This document shows positions 19,358-27,881 of a DNA stretch of 64,000 nt, piece by piece. Position 1 is the first letter of the stretch; every line of letters begins with the position of its first letter. Made by a program: the position numbers and the translations under genes. The notes under the pieces are model-generated. The model worked only from the letters and a program-made list of their open reading frames with translations. It searched no databases and was not told where the DNA came from. The DNA comes from Flavobacterium sp. LC2016-01 (GTDB lineage Bacteria > Bacteroidota > Bacteroidia > Flavobacteriales > Flavobacteriaceae): positions 1 through 64,000 of the forward strand of contig NZ_WMIC01000002.1 of assembly GCF_009711135.1 (NCBI RefSeq). The letters run 5' to 3'.

Positions 19358-20689
19358 TTAATAGTGGCATTTACCGCATTCTAAACCTCCCATTTGCGCT
19401 GCAGTCAATTTCTCTACACCGTATTTTTTAGAAAGTTCAGCATGAATTTTATCATAGTAAGCATTTCCTTCCATCTTAACATCAGTTTTTCTGTGGCAAT
19501 CAATACACCATCCCATTGTTAATTTAGAATATTGCTTCATGATTTCAAATTCTTGTACCGGACCATGACAAGTCTGACACTCAATTCCCGCAACAGAAAC
19601 GTGTTGTGAGTGATTGAAATATACAAAATCAGGAAGATTATGAATACGAACCCATTTTACAGCCTGTGGTTTTCCAGTATAAGCTTGTTTAGTTTTATCC
19701 CAACCAACAGCATCATATAATTTTTGAATTTGAGCATCATAAAATGCTTTGCTGTACTCAGGAGTAGCAGTAGTTTCAGCAACTTCAGAAATATTTTTAT
19801 GACAGTTCATACAAACATTCAAAGAAGGAATACCTGCAGTTTTACTAACACGAGAAGCAGAGTGACAATATTTACAATTGATTTCGTTATCTCCAGCGTG
19901 AATTTTATGAGAATAATGAATAGGCTGAATTGGCTCATAGTTTTGATCTACACCAACTTGCATTAAATATCCGTAAACAAAATAACCACTCGCCAAAAGC
20001 AAGAAAATCGAAGTAACCAATACTAAAAATTGATTTCTAGCAAAAGCTTTCCAAATCGGCAATCTACCTTCTTTAGGAGTAACTTCAATACCGTTATTAC
20101 TTGCCACTTTAGTCAACACTTTGTTCACCATGAACAACATCACTACTAAAATAGCCATTACAAGAGCAAGAGCACCTAAAATAACATTATTAGAAATAGC
20201 ACCGCTCTCTACAGCAGTACCTGGAGGCGTAGCTGCTCCACCTGGAACCGCAGCCGCTTCAACTTTTTTCTCAGAAGTATAAGCAATAATATTATTAATA
20301 TCACCCTCAGATAATTGAGGAAAAGGAGTCATTACTGCCTTATTATTTTCTTCAAAAAGCTTAACAGCAGCAGCATCTCCTGACTTAATCATATCAGAAC
20401 TGTTGTGCACCCACTTGTAAATCCAAGCCATTTCATGCCTGTCAGCAACCCCTCTTAACGCAGGACCTGTTGATTTAGCATCTAATTTGTGACATGCAGC
20501 GCAATTTGCATTAAATAGTTCTTTCCCTTTTGCTGGATCACCACCCGCAGTTGCTGCAGGAGCAGCAGCTTCAGGCGCCGCAGGAGCAGCAGCATCTTGA
20601 GCAAATGAAGTTAGGGAGAAAATCAGCGTTAGCGATAAGCTAAGGAGCAATTTTCTTGAGATCGAATTATGGTTACCCACCTTTTTCAT
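19358..20689 (-). CDS. actA: Alternative complex III subunit ActA with extra N-terminal heme domain
   Basis: 443 residues and six CxxCH sites. After a signal peptide (to about residue 30) and an alanine/proline linker comes a small class I cytochrome c domain (CAACH near 56, likely ligand in MTPFPQ). Then a first membrane helix (about 170-188), a second one (about 210-233), and the pentaheme domain: CKYCH, CMNCH, CQTCH, CIDCH and CGKCH. The classical ActA has five hemes, so the N-terminal monoheme domain is a fusion. First gene of the operon; a good promoter lies upstream at 20777-20806. Confidence 0.94.
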   Translation of the reverse strand: MKKVGNHNSISRKLLLSLSLTLIFSLTSFAQDAAAPAAPEAAAPAATAGGDPAKGKELFNANCAACHKLDAKSTGPALRGVADRHEMAWIYKWVHNSSDMIKSGDAAAVKLFEENNKAVMTPFPQLSEGDINNIIAYTSEKKVEAAAVPGGAATPPGTAVESGAISNNVILGALALVMAILVVMLFMVNKVLTKVASNNGIEVTPKEGRLPIWKAFARNQFLVLVTSIFLLLASGYFVYGYLMQVGVDQNYEPIQPIHYSHKIHAGDNEINCKYCHSASRVSKTAGIPSLNVCMNCHKNISEVAETTATPEYSKAFYDAQIQKLYDAVGWDKTKQAYTGKPQAVKWVRIHNLPDFVYFNHSQHVSVAGIECQTCHGPVQEFEIMKQYSKLTMGWCIDCHRKTDVKMEGNAYYDKIHAELSKKYGVEKLTAAQMGGLECGKCHY

Positions 20690-20776
20690 ATAGTATAATA
20701 ATTATCTACTAATTTTTTGGTATGATTTTTACTGTAACAAAGCTGTAAAAACAAATACCCTCTTTTAAAACTTGCA

Positions 20777-20806
20777 CAAAAATACGACTTATGAACTATT
20801 CTCAAA
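20777..20806 (-). promoter_or_regulatory. Promoter of the act-cox operon
   Basis: Minus strand: TTTG (20803-20806), 18-bp spacer, TATTTTTG (20777-20784), matching the Bacteroidota -33/-7 consensus. This predicts a leader of about 80 nt before actA. Confidence 0.7.
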
Positions 20807-20882
20807 ACCTTAAAATAGTCTTAAATATCAATTTATATCAATTCTAAATAATATTAAAATTTTCCATACAAACTTTAAATAC

Positions 20883-20890
20883 TATTTTTG
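20883..20890 (+). promoter_or_regulatory. Possible -7 box of the SPOR protein gene
   Basis: TATTTTTG fits TAnnTTTG 18 bp before the ATG at 20909. No good -33 element is seen, so support is modest. Confidence 0.4.
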
Positions 20891-20908
20891 CATAAAAACC
20901 ATCACATT

Positions 20909-21298
20909 ATGAGAATTTTAACCCCTTCAAAAAGAGTTTTCTTAACACTGACAGTATTCATGTTAGCATATAATATTCATGCTCAGGATCAAAATTTAAC
21001 AGTAAATCAAGACCCTAAATTTGAACAGTTATTGAATGAGAAACGAAAAATTAACACATCAATAAGTACAAACGACACATACAGAATTCAAATTTTTAGC
21101 GGAAAAAGCGACGAGGCAAAAAAAACGCTCGCTGATTTTAAAAGAGAATTCAGCACTATTGACGGAACAATAATTTTCAATACGCCAAACTACAAAGTAA
21201 TAGTTGGGAATTTTAAAACCCGAATTGAGGCAGAGCGAAATTTGGCCGATATAAAAGACAGATACAAAAGTGTCTTTTTACTTAAGCCAGGCAAATAA
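20909..21298 (+). CDS. Small exported SPOR-domain protein
   Basis: 129 residues from the ATG at 20909 (MRILTPSKR). An upstream TTG start at 20888 is unlikely because it falls in the -7 box. A signal peptide ends at NIHAQ (about residue 25). Residues about 50-125 form a SPOR-type domain (YRIQIFSGKSDEAKKTLADF, YKVIVGNFKTRIEAERNL), which in characterised proteins binds septal peptidoglycan lacking stem peptides. Role in cell division or wall binding is inferred. Monocistronic; divergent from actA and followed by a terminator. Confidence 0.85.
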   Translation: MRILTPSKRVFLTLTVFMLAYNIHAQDQNLTVNQDPKFEQLLNEKRKINTSISTNDTYRIQIFSGKSDEAKKTLADFKREFSTIDGTIIFNTPNYKVIVGNFKTRIEAERNLADIKDRYKSVFLLKPGK

Positions 21299-21315
21299 AA
21301 ACAGCTGTTAAACAT

Positions 21316-21352
21316 AACAAAAAAAGCGAGATTAAATCTCGCTTTTTTTGTT
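21316..21352. terminator. Bidirectional terminator between convergent genes
   Basis: Near-perfect 18-bp inverted repeat with GCGAGATT/AATCTCGC core flanked by A7 and T7, between the SPOR gene and the DUF4920 gene. Confidence 0.92.
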
Positions 21353-21384
21353 ATTTTAAACTTTACAACAACACTAATTTAAAC

Positions 21385-21897
21385 CTAATTCACCACCTTA
21401 ATTCCACTCGCTACAAATCGAATTTCTTCTTTTGGAGCAGTAATTGCATTTATTTCCGCTTGTGATTTTTTAGCGTCTTTAGCGTAATGTTTCAGCTCAT
21501 CAACTGATGTGATTTTTTTCTTGGCATCGCCCTCTAAAACAACATTTTTTCCTTTTAATGCTGTTGGTACAAAAAAACCATAATCTTTCATTTTCACAAA
21601 AAAAGACGAACCATTTTCCGTTTTAATAGTTACCCAACATCCTCTTTTTTCACAAACATCTGTCACCTCTCCTTTTACCGCAATATTTTCAACTTTCTTC
21701 TGATCTTTAAATTTACTCTCTAATTTTTCAACAGAGATTGCCTTGCCAACCGCAATGCCAGAAACATCAGCACCATAATAATCTCCTAATACAGCATTAC
21801 CCGCCGGTGGAGCGCTTTTTTCTACCGCTTCTTGAGCAAAAGAAAAAGTAGAAATACCAATAAAAAGAACAGCTGTGTAAATTAATTTTTTCATCAT
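21385..21897 (-). CDS. Exported DUF4920-domain protein
   Basis: 170 residues, starting MMKK (either Met possible). Signal peptide to about residue 22 (TFSFAQ). The mature part matches DUF4920, an OB-fold-like family common in Bacteroidota, with the VKGEVTDVCEKRGCWVTI signature: two cysteines five apart that could bind metal or form a disulfide. Function is not established. Monocistronic, convergent with the SPOR gene. Confidence 0.85.
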   Translation of the reverse strand: MMKKLIYTAVLFIGISTFSFAQEAVEKSAPPAGNAVLGDYYGADVSGIAVGKAISVEKLESKFKDQKKVENIAVKGEVTDVCEKRGCWVTIKTENGSSFFVKMKDYGFFVPTALKGKNVVLEGDAKKKITSVDELKHYAKDAKKSQAEINAITAPKEEIRFVASGIKVVN

Positions 21898-21983
21898 TAA
21901 ATAATTTTACTCAAAAATAAGAAATTAAAACAAATAAGATACTGGCAAAAATCACACTTCCATCCTAAAAGTACAAGCATAAA

Positions 21984-22011
21984 AAAAGTCTCAATTTTCA
22001 TTGAGACTTTT
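21984..22011 (-). terminator. Terminator of the rimP-nusA-infB operon
   Basis: Perfect 11-bp stem AAAAGTCTCAA/TTGAGACTTTT with loop TTTTCA, about 20 bp after the infB stop. Confidence 0.88.
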
Positions 22012-22029
22012 AAATATATTAATTGAAAA

Positions 22030-24918
22030 TTATTTCAATTTCTTTTTGATTGCAACTTCATGGTATGCTTCAATAACATCTCTTTCTTCGATGTCATTAA
22101 ATCCTTTAATCTGAATACCACAATCGTATCCTTTTGTTACTTCTTTAACATCATCTTTGAATCGTTTTAAAGCAACAAGTTCACCTGTATGAACAACAAC
22201 TCCTTCTCTGATAACTCTAATCTTAGAACTTCTCAAGATCTTACCATCGGTTACCATACAACCTGCGATTGAACCCACTTTAGAAATTTTGAAAATCTCA
22301 CGAATTTCAGCAGTTCCTAAAACTTCTTCTTTCATTTCAGGAGCTAACATTCCTTCCATCGCATCTTTCAAGTCATCGATTGCCGCATAGATGATAGAGT
22401 AGTAACGGATATCAATTTCTTCTTTATCTGCAAGCTGTCTTGCATTTCCAGCAGGGCGAACATTAAATCCGATAATAATAGCATCTGATGCAGAAGCCAA
22501 GTTAACGTCGGTTTCAGTAATTGCACCAACACCTTTATGAATAATATTAATTTGAACTTCTTCTGTAGAAAGTTTAGAGAACGAGTCTGATAAAGCTTCA
22601 ACAGATCCATCAACGTCTCCTTTAAGAATCACGTTTAATTCTTTAAACTGACCAAGAGCGATACGACGTCCAATTTCATCAAGTGTAATATGTCGTTGAG
22701 TACGTACAGACTGTTCACGCATTAATTGAGAACGTTTAGATGCAATTTGTTTTGCTTCTTTTTCATCTTCAAAAACATTGAACTTATCACCCGCCGTAGC
22801 AGCTCCATCTAAACCTAAAACAGATACCGGAGTTGAAGGTCCTGCCGTTAAAACAGTATGCCCTCTTTCATCATGCATCGCTTTAATCTTACCATGATGC
22901 TTTCCAGCCAACATATAATCTCCAATTTTTAATGTTCCTTGCTGAACCAAAATTGTAGATACATATCCTTTTCCTTTATCTAAGAAAGCCTCAACAACAG
23001 TTCCTTGAGCCGCTTTATTAGGATTCGCTTTTAAATCTAAGATTTCAGCTTCCAATAAAACTTTCTCTAATAATTCTTTTACACCTGTTCCAACTTTTGC
23101 AGAAATATCATGTGACTGAATTTTTCCACCCCAATCTTCAACAAGTAAATTCATCCCAGCCAAACGCTCTTTGATTTTCTCAACGTTAGCATTTGGTTTA
23201 TCAATTTTATTGATTGCAAATATAATTGGCACTCCCGCAGCTTGTGCGTGAGAAATTGCTTCTTTTGTTTGTGGCATGATGTCATCATCCGCCGCTACAA
23301 CGATAATAGCAATATCGGTAACTTGAGCTCCACGTGCACGCATCGCGGTAAACGCCTCGTGACCTGGTGTATCTAAGAAAGCAATTTTTTGACCATTATC
23401 TAAAGTTACTCCATATGCTCCAATGTGCTGTGTAATACCTCCAGACTCACCAGCGATAACATTTTCCTTACGAATATAATCCAGTAAAGATGTTTTACCG
23501 TGGTCAACGTGACCCATTACAGTAACAATTGGCGCTCTCACTACTAGATCTTCTTCTCTATCTTCAACTACAGTGATAGCTTCTTCAATATCAACAGTGA
23601 TAAACTCAACTTCATAACCAAATTCATCAGCAACGATAGTTAAGGTCTCAGCATCTAAACGCTGATTCATTGTAACCATGATTCCAAGAGACATACAAGT
23701 TCCAATTACCTTAGTAATTGGCACATCCATCATGATAGCAATTTCACCTACTGTAACGAATTCTGTAACTTTAATAGTTTTGCTTCCTTCGTCAAGCGCT
23801 CTTTGTTCATCATCAGATTTCTGACGGTGTGTTTCTCTTTTATCTCTTCTGTATTTAGCCGCTTTAGATTTACCCCCTTTACCTTGAAGTTTTTCAAGAG
23901 TTTCTCTAATTTGGTTTTTTACTTCTTCTTCAGTAGGCTCAACTTTTGCAACAATAGCAGGACGGTTTCCTTTTACAAAACCAGGTCTTGCACTTCTGTT
24001 AGCATTAAAACCTCCGCCTCCTGTATTTGGAGTAATTTTGTTAGGGTTTGGTGTCCCTGGCGCATTTCCTGTTGCAGGTTTTGGCGCACCTGGCGCACCC
24101 GGTTTAGGAGCAATTCTTTTACGCTTATTTTTATTAGCGTTATTATTATTTCCAGCTCCAGGAGCTCCTGGTTTATTTGGAGTAATTTTTGGCTCCTCTT
24201 TTTTCTTTTTAGGCTTATTAAATTGAGATAAATCAATTGTTTGTCCTGTTAGAGTAGTTCCAGATAATTTTTGATATTGAGTAGTGATTGTTTCTTCAGC
24301 GGTTGCAGGATCTGTTGAAACAATAGGCTCCTGAGCCGTTTTAGAATTTTCACTTTTCACTTCTTTTTTCTCAGTAATAATAGGTTTTTCCACCTTTTTC
24401 TCTTCAGAAACAACTACAGGAGCAACTGGCTCAGGCTGTACAATTTCTTTTTGAACAGGTTTTTCTGGTTGAGTTGGAGTAACGACTGCTGCTTTCGGTT
24501 CTTCAGTTTTAACTGGTTCCTCAGAAGGAGTAGAAACAACTGCAGGTTTCTTTGGATTTAAATCAATTTTACCAACTTGAACAGGTCCAGTTACAACAGC
24601 TCTCGCTTTTATAATCTCTTGCTGTTTTTGACGTTCTTCGTCTTGTCTGCGTTTGTCTTCAATCTCTTTCTCACGTTCAACACGTAATGCCTCTTTTTCT
24701 TTTCTTTTCTCTTCTCCTACCTCTTTAGAAGCTTCCTTATTCCCCTTATCGCCCGCAAATTGGCTTTGTAGGATATTAAACTCGCTATCAGAAATTTTAG
24801 CGTTCGGATTTGCATCAATAGCAATTCCCTTATCTTTTAGATAATCAACAGCTCTTTCTAATGAGATATTTAATTCCCTTAAAACCTTGTTTATTCTTAT
24901 TACTCTCTCTTCAGACAT
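22030..24918 (-). CDS. infB: Translation initiation factor IF-2
   Basis: 962 residues. GTPase that brings initiator tRNA to the 30S subunit and promotes subunit joining. N-terminal IF2-N domain (residues 1-50), a long low-complexity linker rich in K, E, P and G (about 60-350), a second IF2-N domain (about 385-435), then the G domain with [16 protein letters not shown] and NKID (about 468-585) and the C-terminal domains. The linker is proline/glycine rich, as is usual in Bacteroidota. 58 bp after nusA. Confidence 0.98.
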   Translation of the reverse strand: MSEERVIRINKVLRELNISLERAVDYLKDKGIAIDANPNAKISDSEFNILQSQFAGDKGNKEASKEVGEEKRKEKEALRVEREKEIEDKRRQDEERQKQQEIIKARAVVTGPVQVGKIDLNPKKPAVVSTPSEEPVKTEEPKAAVVTPTQPEKPVQKEIVQPEPVAPVVVSEEKKVEKPIITEKKEVKSENSKTAQEPIVSTDPATAEETITTQYQKLSGTTLTGQTIDLSQFNKPKKKKEEPKITPNKPGAPGAGNNNNANKNKRKRIAPKPGAPGAPKPATGNAPGTPNPNKITPNTGGGGFNANRSARPGFVKGNRPAIVAKVEPTEEEVKNQIRETLEKLQGKGGKSKAAKYRRDKRETHRQKSDDEQRALDEGSKTIKVTEFVTVGEIAIMMDVPITKVIGTCMSLGIMVTMNQRLDAETLTIVADEFGYEVEFITVDIEEAITVVEDREEDLVVRAPIVTVMGHVDHGKTSLLDYIRKENVIAGESGGITQHIGAYGVTLDNGQKIAFLDTPGHEAFTAMRARGAQVTDIAIIVVAADDDIMPQTKEAISHAQAAGVPIIFAINKIDKPNANVEKIKERLAGMNLLVEDWGGKIQSHDISAKVGTGVKELLEKVLLEAEILDLKANPNKAAQGTVVEAFLDKGKGYVSTILVQQGTLKIGDYMLAGKHHGKIKAMHDERGHTVLTAGPSTPVSVLGLDGAATAGDKFNVFEDEKEAKQIASKRSQLMREQSVRTQRHITLDEIGRRIALGQFKELNVILKGDVDGSVEALSDSFSKLSTEEVQINIIHKGVGAITETDVNLASASDAIIIGFNVRPAGNARQLADKEEIDIRYYSIIYAAIDDLKDAMEGMLAPEMKEEVLGTAEIREIFKISKVGSIAGCMVTDGKILRSSKIRVIREGVVVHTGELVALKRFKDDVKEVTKGYDCGIQIKGFNDIEERDVIEAYHEVAIKKKLK

Positions 24919-24976
24919 ATAACCTTTTTATTATTACCTTTTTCGTTGTGTTGTTAGAGCAGATATCAGCTATTTC

Positions 24977-26230
24977 CTAGCTATCAAACTCTTCTTTTAG
25001 TATTTTCATAACATCAAGAATAGTTTCCTCTTCTAAATCTGTTCTTCTTACTAAATCTTCTACTTCTTGTTTTAAGATACTTTTTGCAGTATCTAAACCT
25101 ATTTTAGCAAATTCTTCAATTACCCAGCCTTCGATTTCGTCTGAAAACTCTGTCAATTCAACATCGTCTTCGTCAGCAGTTGCACCTGCAACATCTCCTT
25201 CACGAATAACATCTAACTCGTAACCTGTCAGCTGACCCGCTAATTTAATATTGTGACCACCTCTACCAATTGCTTTAGAAACTTCTTCTAATTTCAAGAA
25301 AACTTCAGCTCTTTTATTTTCTTCATCGATTTTGATTGAAGAAACTTTTGCAGGGCTTAATGCTCTTGTAATAAACAATTGAATATTATTTGTATAGTTG
25401 ATTACGTCAATATTTTCGTTTCCTAACTCACGAACGATTCCGTGAATACGAGATCCTTTCATACCAACACAAGCTCCAACCGGATCAATTCTATCATCGT
25501 AAGAATCAACCGCAACTTTTGCTTTTTCACCAGGAATACGCACTACATTTTTAACTGTAATTAATCCGTCAAAAACTTCAGGAATTTCTTGCTCAAATAA
25601 TTTTTCCAAGAACTTTTCAGAAGTTCTAGACATAATAATTTGAGGTTTATTTCCTTTTAATTCAACGCTTTCTATAATTCCACGAACGTTATCTCCTTTA
25701 CGGAAAAAGTCAGATGGAATTTGTTTTTCCTTTGGAAGTACAATCTCGTTCCCTTCATCATCAACTAAGATAACTACTCTAGGACGTACGTGGTGTACTT
25801 CGGCAGTATAAATATCACCAATAATATCTTTAAATTGTTTGTAAAGATTTGTATTATCGTGTTCGTGAATTTTAGATATTAAGTTTTGACGCAAAGCCAA
25901 AATAGCTCTTCTTCCTAAATCAATCAATTTAACTTCTTCAGAAACTTCTTCACCAATTTCAAAATCCGCTTCAATCATTCTTGCTTCAGTCAAAGTAATT
26001 TCTTCATTTTCAAAATCAAGATCTTCGTCAGCAACAATTACTCTTCTTCTCCAAATCTCCATATCTCCTTTATCAGGATTTATAATGATGTCGAAGTTAT
26101 CATCAGAACCGTATTTTTTCTTTAATGCATTTCTAAACACGTCCTCTAAAATTGCCATAAGCGTTACACGATCAATAAGTTTATTATCTTTAAACTCTGA
26201 GAATGAATCGATTAATGCTAAATTTTCCAT
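24977..26230 (-). CDS. nusA: Transcription termination/antitermination factor NusA
   Basis: 417 residues: N-terminal RNA polymerase-binding domain, S1 domain (about 135-200), and two KH domains (about 200-345, with GACVGMKGSRIHGIVREL and KAIGRGGHNIKLAGQLTG). It lacks the acidic repeats of enterobacterial NusA and ends in an acidic tail. NusA modulates pausing and stimulates hairpin-dependent termination. Middle gene of rimP-nusA-infB, 13 bp after rimP. Confidence 0.97.
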   Translation of the reverse strand: MENLALIDSFSEFKDNKLIDRVTLMAILEDVFRNALKKKYGSDDNFDIIINPDKGDMEIWRRRVIVADEDLDFENEEITLTEARMIEADFEIGEEVSEEVKLIDLGRRAILALRQNLISKIHEHDNTNLYKQFKDIIGDIYTAEVHHVRPRVVILVDDEGNEIVLPKEKQIPSDFFRKGDNVRGIIESVELKGNKPQIIMSRTSEKFLEKLFEQEIPEVFDGLITVKNVVRIPGEKAKVAVDSYDDRIDPVGACVGMKGSRIHGIVRELGNENIDVINYTNNIQLFITRALSPAKVSSIKIDEENKRAEVFLKLEEVSKAIGRGGHNIKLAGQLTGYELDVIREGDVAGATADEDDVELTEFSDEIEGWVIEEFAKIGLDTAKSILKQEVEDLVRRTDLEEETILDVMKILKEEFDS

Positions 26231-26243
26231 GCGAATTCTTTAA

Positions 26244-26708
26244 TTAAAATGTTACTGTAACAATTGCCTCTTTAATTTCTGTATAAGGTATTTGTTGCTC
26301 TTTTTGAACTGTTTCTTTTCCTTTTCCTACTTTTTTCGGTTCTCTTGCTTCCCAAGACAAAATTATAAAAACATCGTTAGCTTCAACCAATTCTGCCTCA
26401 ATTTTTTCATTATTTGTAGTAACAATCAGCGTTCTACCAATATTTTTCTTGTATTGTCTGGTTAATTTCAAAGGTGATCCTACTCCAACTGATGCTACTT
26501 CAAGCGAAAAATCCTGCTCTTCACGATCCAGATTATTCTCGATTGCGCGACTTACGTCAATACAATCCTGCAGTGCTACTCCATTATCTCCGTCTAAACC
26601 AACACTAATTTTGAAAGAATCCGAAATAGACAAATCAATCAAAAAGATTGAAGGCTTTTCCAGAAGAGCTTCTGTAATTAATCCGTTTACTTTTTCTTTA
26701 AATGTCAT
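26244..26708 (-). CDS. rimP: Ribosome maturation factor RimP
   Basis: 154 residues from the ATG at 26708 (MTFKEKV). An upstream ATG at 26744 would add 12 residues but lies inside a hairpin and gives a non-conserved start, so I reject it. RimP assists 30S maturation. The conserved YxLEVxSPG motif region appears here as [15 protein letters not shown], followed by the C-terminal SH3-like domain. First gene of the rimP-nusA-infB operon with a clear promoter and a terminator-like hairpin in the leader. Confidence 0.94.
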   Translation of the reverse strand: MTFKEKVNGLITEALLEKPSIFLIDLSISDSFKISVGLDGDNGVALQDCIDVSRAIENNLDREEQDFSLEVASVGVGSPLKLTRQYKKNIGRTLIVTTNNEKIEAELVEANDVFIILSWEAREPKKVGKGKETVQKEQQIPYTEIKEAIVTVTF

Positions 26709-26721
26709 AATTTTATAAAAA

Positions 26722-26742
26722 GAGGGGACACTTAGTCCCCTC
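26722..26742 (-). terminator. Terminator-like hairpin in the rimP leader (candidate attenuator)
   Basis: Minus strand: GAGGGGAC, loop TAAGT, GTCCCCTC, then TTTTT. A perfect GC-rich 8-bp stem, located between the promoter and the rimP ATG at 26708. No upstream gene on this strand needs a terminator here. Confidence 0.8.
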
Positions 26743-26770
26743 ATTATTTAGATTTTAATAAATAACGGTG

Positions 26771-26799
26771 CAAATATAGTGATTTTTTTATAAACCAAA
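26771..26799 (-). promoter_or_regulatory. Promoter of rimP-nusA-infB
   Basis: Minus strand TTTG (26796-26799), 17-bp spacer, TATATTTG (26771-26778): an exact match to the Bacteroidota consensus. Predicted leader about 55-60 nt, containing the hairpin at 26722-26742. Confidence 0.8.
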
Positions 26800-26803
26800 T
26801 AAA

Positions 26804-26834
26804 TTGATTGCTCTAAAAATATTTCTTATCTTTA
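26804..26834 (+). promoter_or_regulatory. Probable promoter of the universal stress protein gene
   Basis: TTG (26804-26806), 20-bp spacer, TATCTTTA (26827-26834), one mismatch to TAnnTTTG. It is divergent from the rimP promoter. Confidence 0.5.
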
Positions 26835-26883
26835 TAGTAGCATTAAAATAAGAGATTACCCAAATAATTTAACCTAAAAAATT

Positions 26884-27708
26884 ATGAAACGAATTCTAGT
26901 CCCTACTGATTTTTCAGAACATGCTGAAGATGCCTTAAAAGTTGCTGCACAAATTGCTAAAAAAAATGATTCTGAAATTATCATTTTGCACATGCTTGAA
27001 TTGCCGCACCAAATGAATGACGCCATCCTTGGCGGCGCAAGCATCCCCGAAACCATGCTTTTTATGAAAAAGGCAAATGAAATGCTTGACGAAATATCAT
27101 CAAAACCTTATCTGGACGGAATTTCTGTGACCGAAATTGTAAAAATAGACAAACCAATTCACGGAATTAAACAAGTAAGTCAAGATTACGAGGTTGATCT
27201 AATCATTATGGGATCTCATGGCTCGTCTGGTGTTGAGGAACTTTTAATAGGCTCTAATACTGAAAAAGTAGTACGAAATTCTGAAATTCCTGTTTTAGTA
27301 ATTAAAAAAGACATTTCTAATTTTAAAGTTGACGACATTGTTTTTGCTTCTGATTTCTCTGAAGAAACTAAAAAACCATTTGAAAAACTGCTGAATTTTA
27401 TCAAATTTTTTGATTCAAAAATTCATCTTGTTACAATTTGCACACCAAACAGCTTTAAACCAACGCACGTTATTCAAAAAGCCATGAACGAATTTGTAAC
27501 GCAATTTAACATCACCAATTACTCCACTCACATCTATAACGACACTAATATTGAAAAAGGGATTATCAACTTTTCTAACAGTATAAATGCAGACATTATT
27601 GGAATGTGCACGCATGGCCGAACTGGATTTGCACATTTTTTCAACGGAAGCATCAGCGAGGGGCTAGTAAATCACGCTATCAGACCCGTTATTACTTTAA
27701 AAATTTAA
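26884..27708 (+). CDS. Tandem-domain universal stress protein
   Basis: 274 residues made of two UspA domains (about 1-140 and 145-274). The first ends with the nucleotide-binding pattern GSHGSSGVEELLIGS (G-2x-G-9x-GS), intact. In the second the equivalent is CTHGRTGFAHFFNGS, with cysteine replacing the first glycine, so ATP binding there is less sure. Such proteins are linked to stress survival and stasis. Monocistronic, with a terminator directly downstream. Confidence 0.92.
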   Translation: MKRILVPTDFSEHAEDALKVAAQIAKKNDSEIIILHMLELPHQMNDAILGGASIPETMLFMKKANEMLDEISSKPYLDGISVTEIVKIDKPIHGIKQVSQDYEVDLIIMGSHGSSGVEELLIGSNTEKVVRNSEIPVLVIKKDISNFKVDDIVFASDFSEETKKPFEKLLNFIKFFDSKIHLVTICTPNSFKPTHVIQKAMNEFVTQFNITNYSTHIYNDTNIEKGIINFSNSINADIIGMCTHGRTGFAHFFNGSISEGLVNHAIRPVITLKI

Positions 27709-27730
27709 ACAAATAAATATCAACTTTACA

Positions 27731-27764
27731 AAAATCGCCTTTCGTCTGGAAGGCGATTTTTTTT
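27731..27764 (+). terminator. Terminator after the universal stress protein gene
   Basis: Perfect 11-bp stem AAAATCGCCTT/AAGGCGATTTT with an 8-nt loop, followed by T-rich sequence. Confidence 0.9.
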
Positions 27765-27784
27765 ATTAATTCGACTTCGCAATA

Positions 27785-27827
27785 TGAGCTTTATAACAAA
27801 GTTAAATTGAGCTTTACAACAAAGTTA
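27785..27827 (+). promoter_or_regulatory. Direct repeat upstream of the aldehyde dehydrogenase gene (candidate operator)
   Basis: TGAGCTTTATAACAAAGTTA (27785-27804) and its copy with one change, at 27808-27827, period 23 bp. Tandem half-sites roughly two helical turns apart are the usual arrangement for AraC-family regulators, and one is encoded at 29367. Confidence 0.5.
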
Positions 27828-27881
27828 TGCGCCTTATTAATTCTGAAATTTGTCAAATAAAAATTCATTAAATCATACAAC

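Noticed and set aside
20888..20908. TTG start for the SPOR protein
   Set aside because: It coincides with the putative -7 box and a conventional ATG plus signal peptide lies at 20909.
24038..24226. Proline/glycine-rich plus-strand ORF
   Set aside because: Antisense shadow of the low-complexity linker of infB.
26709..26744. Extended RimP start at 26744
   Set aside because: It falls inside the leader hairpin and encodes a non-conserved extension.
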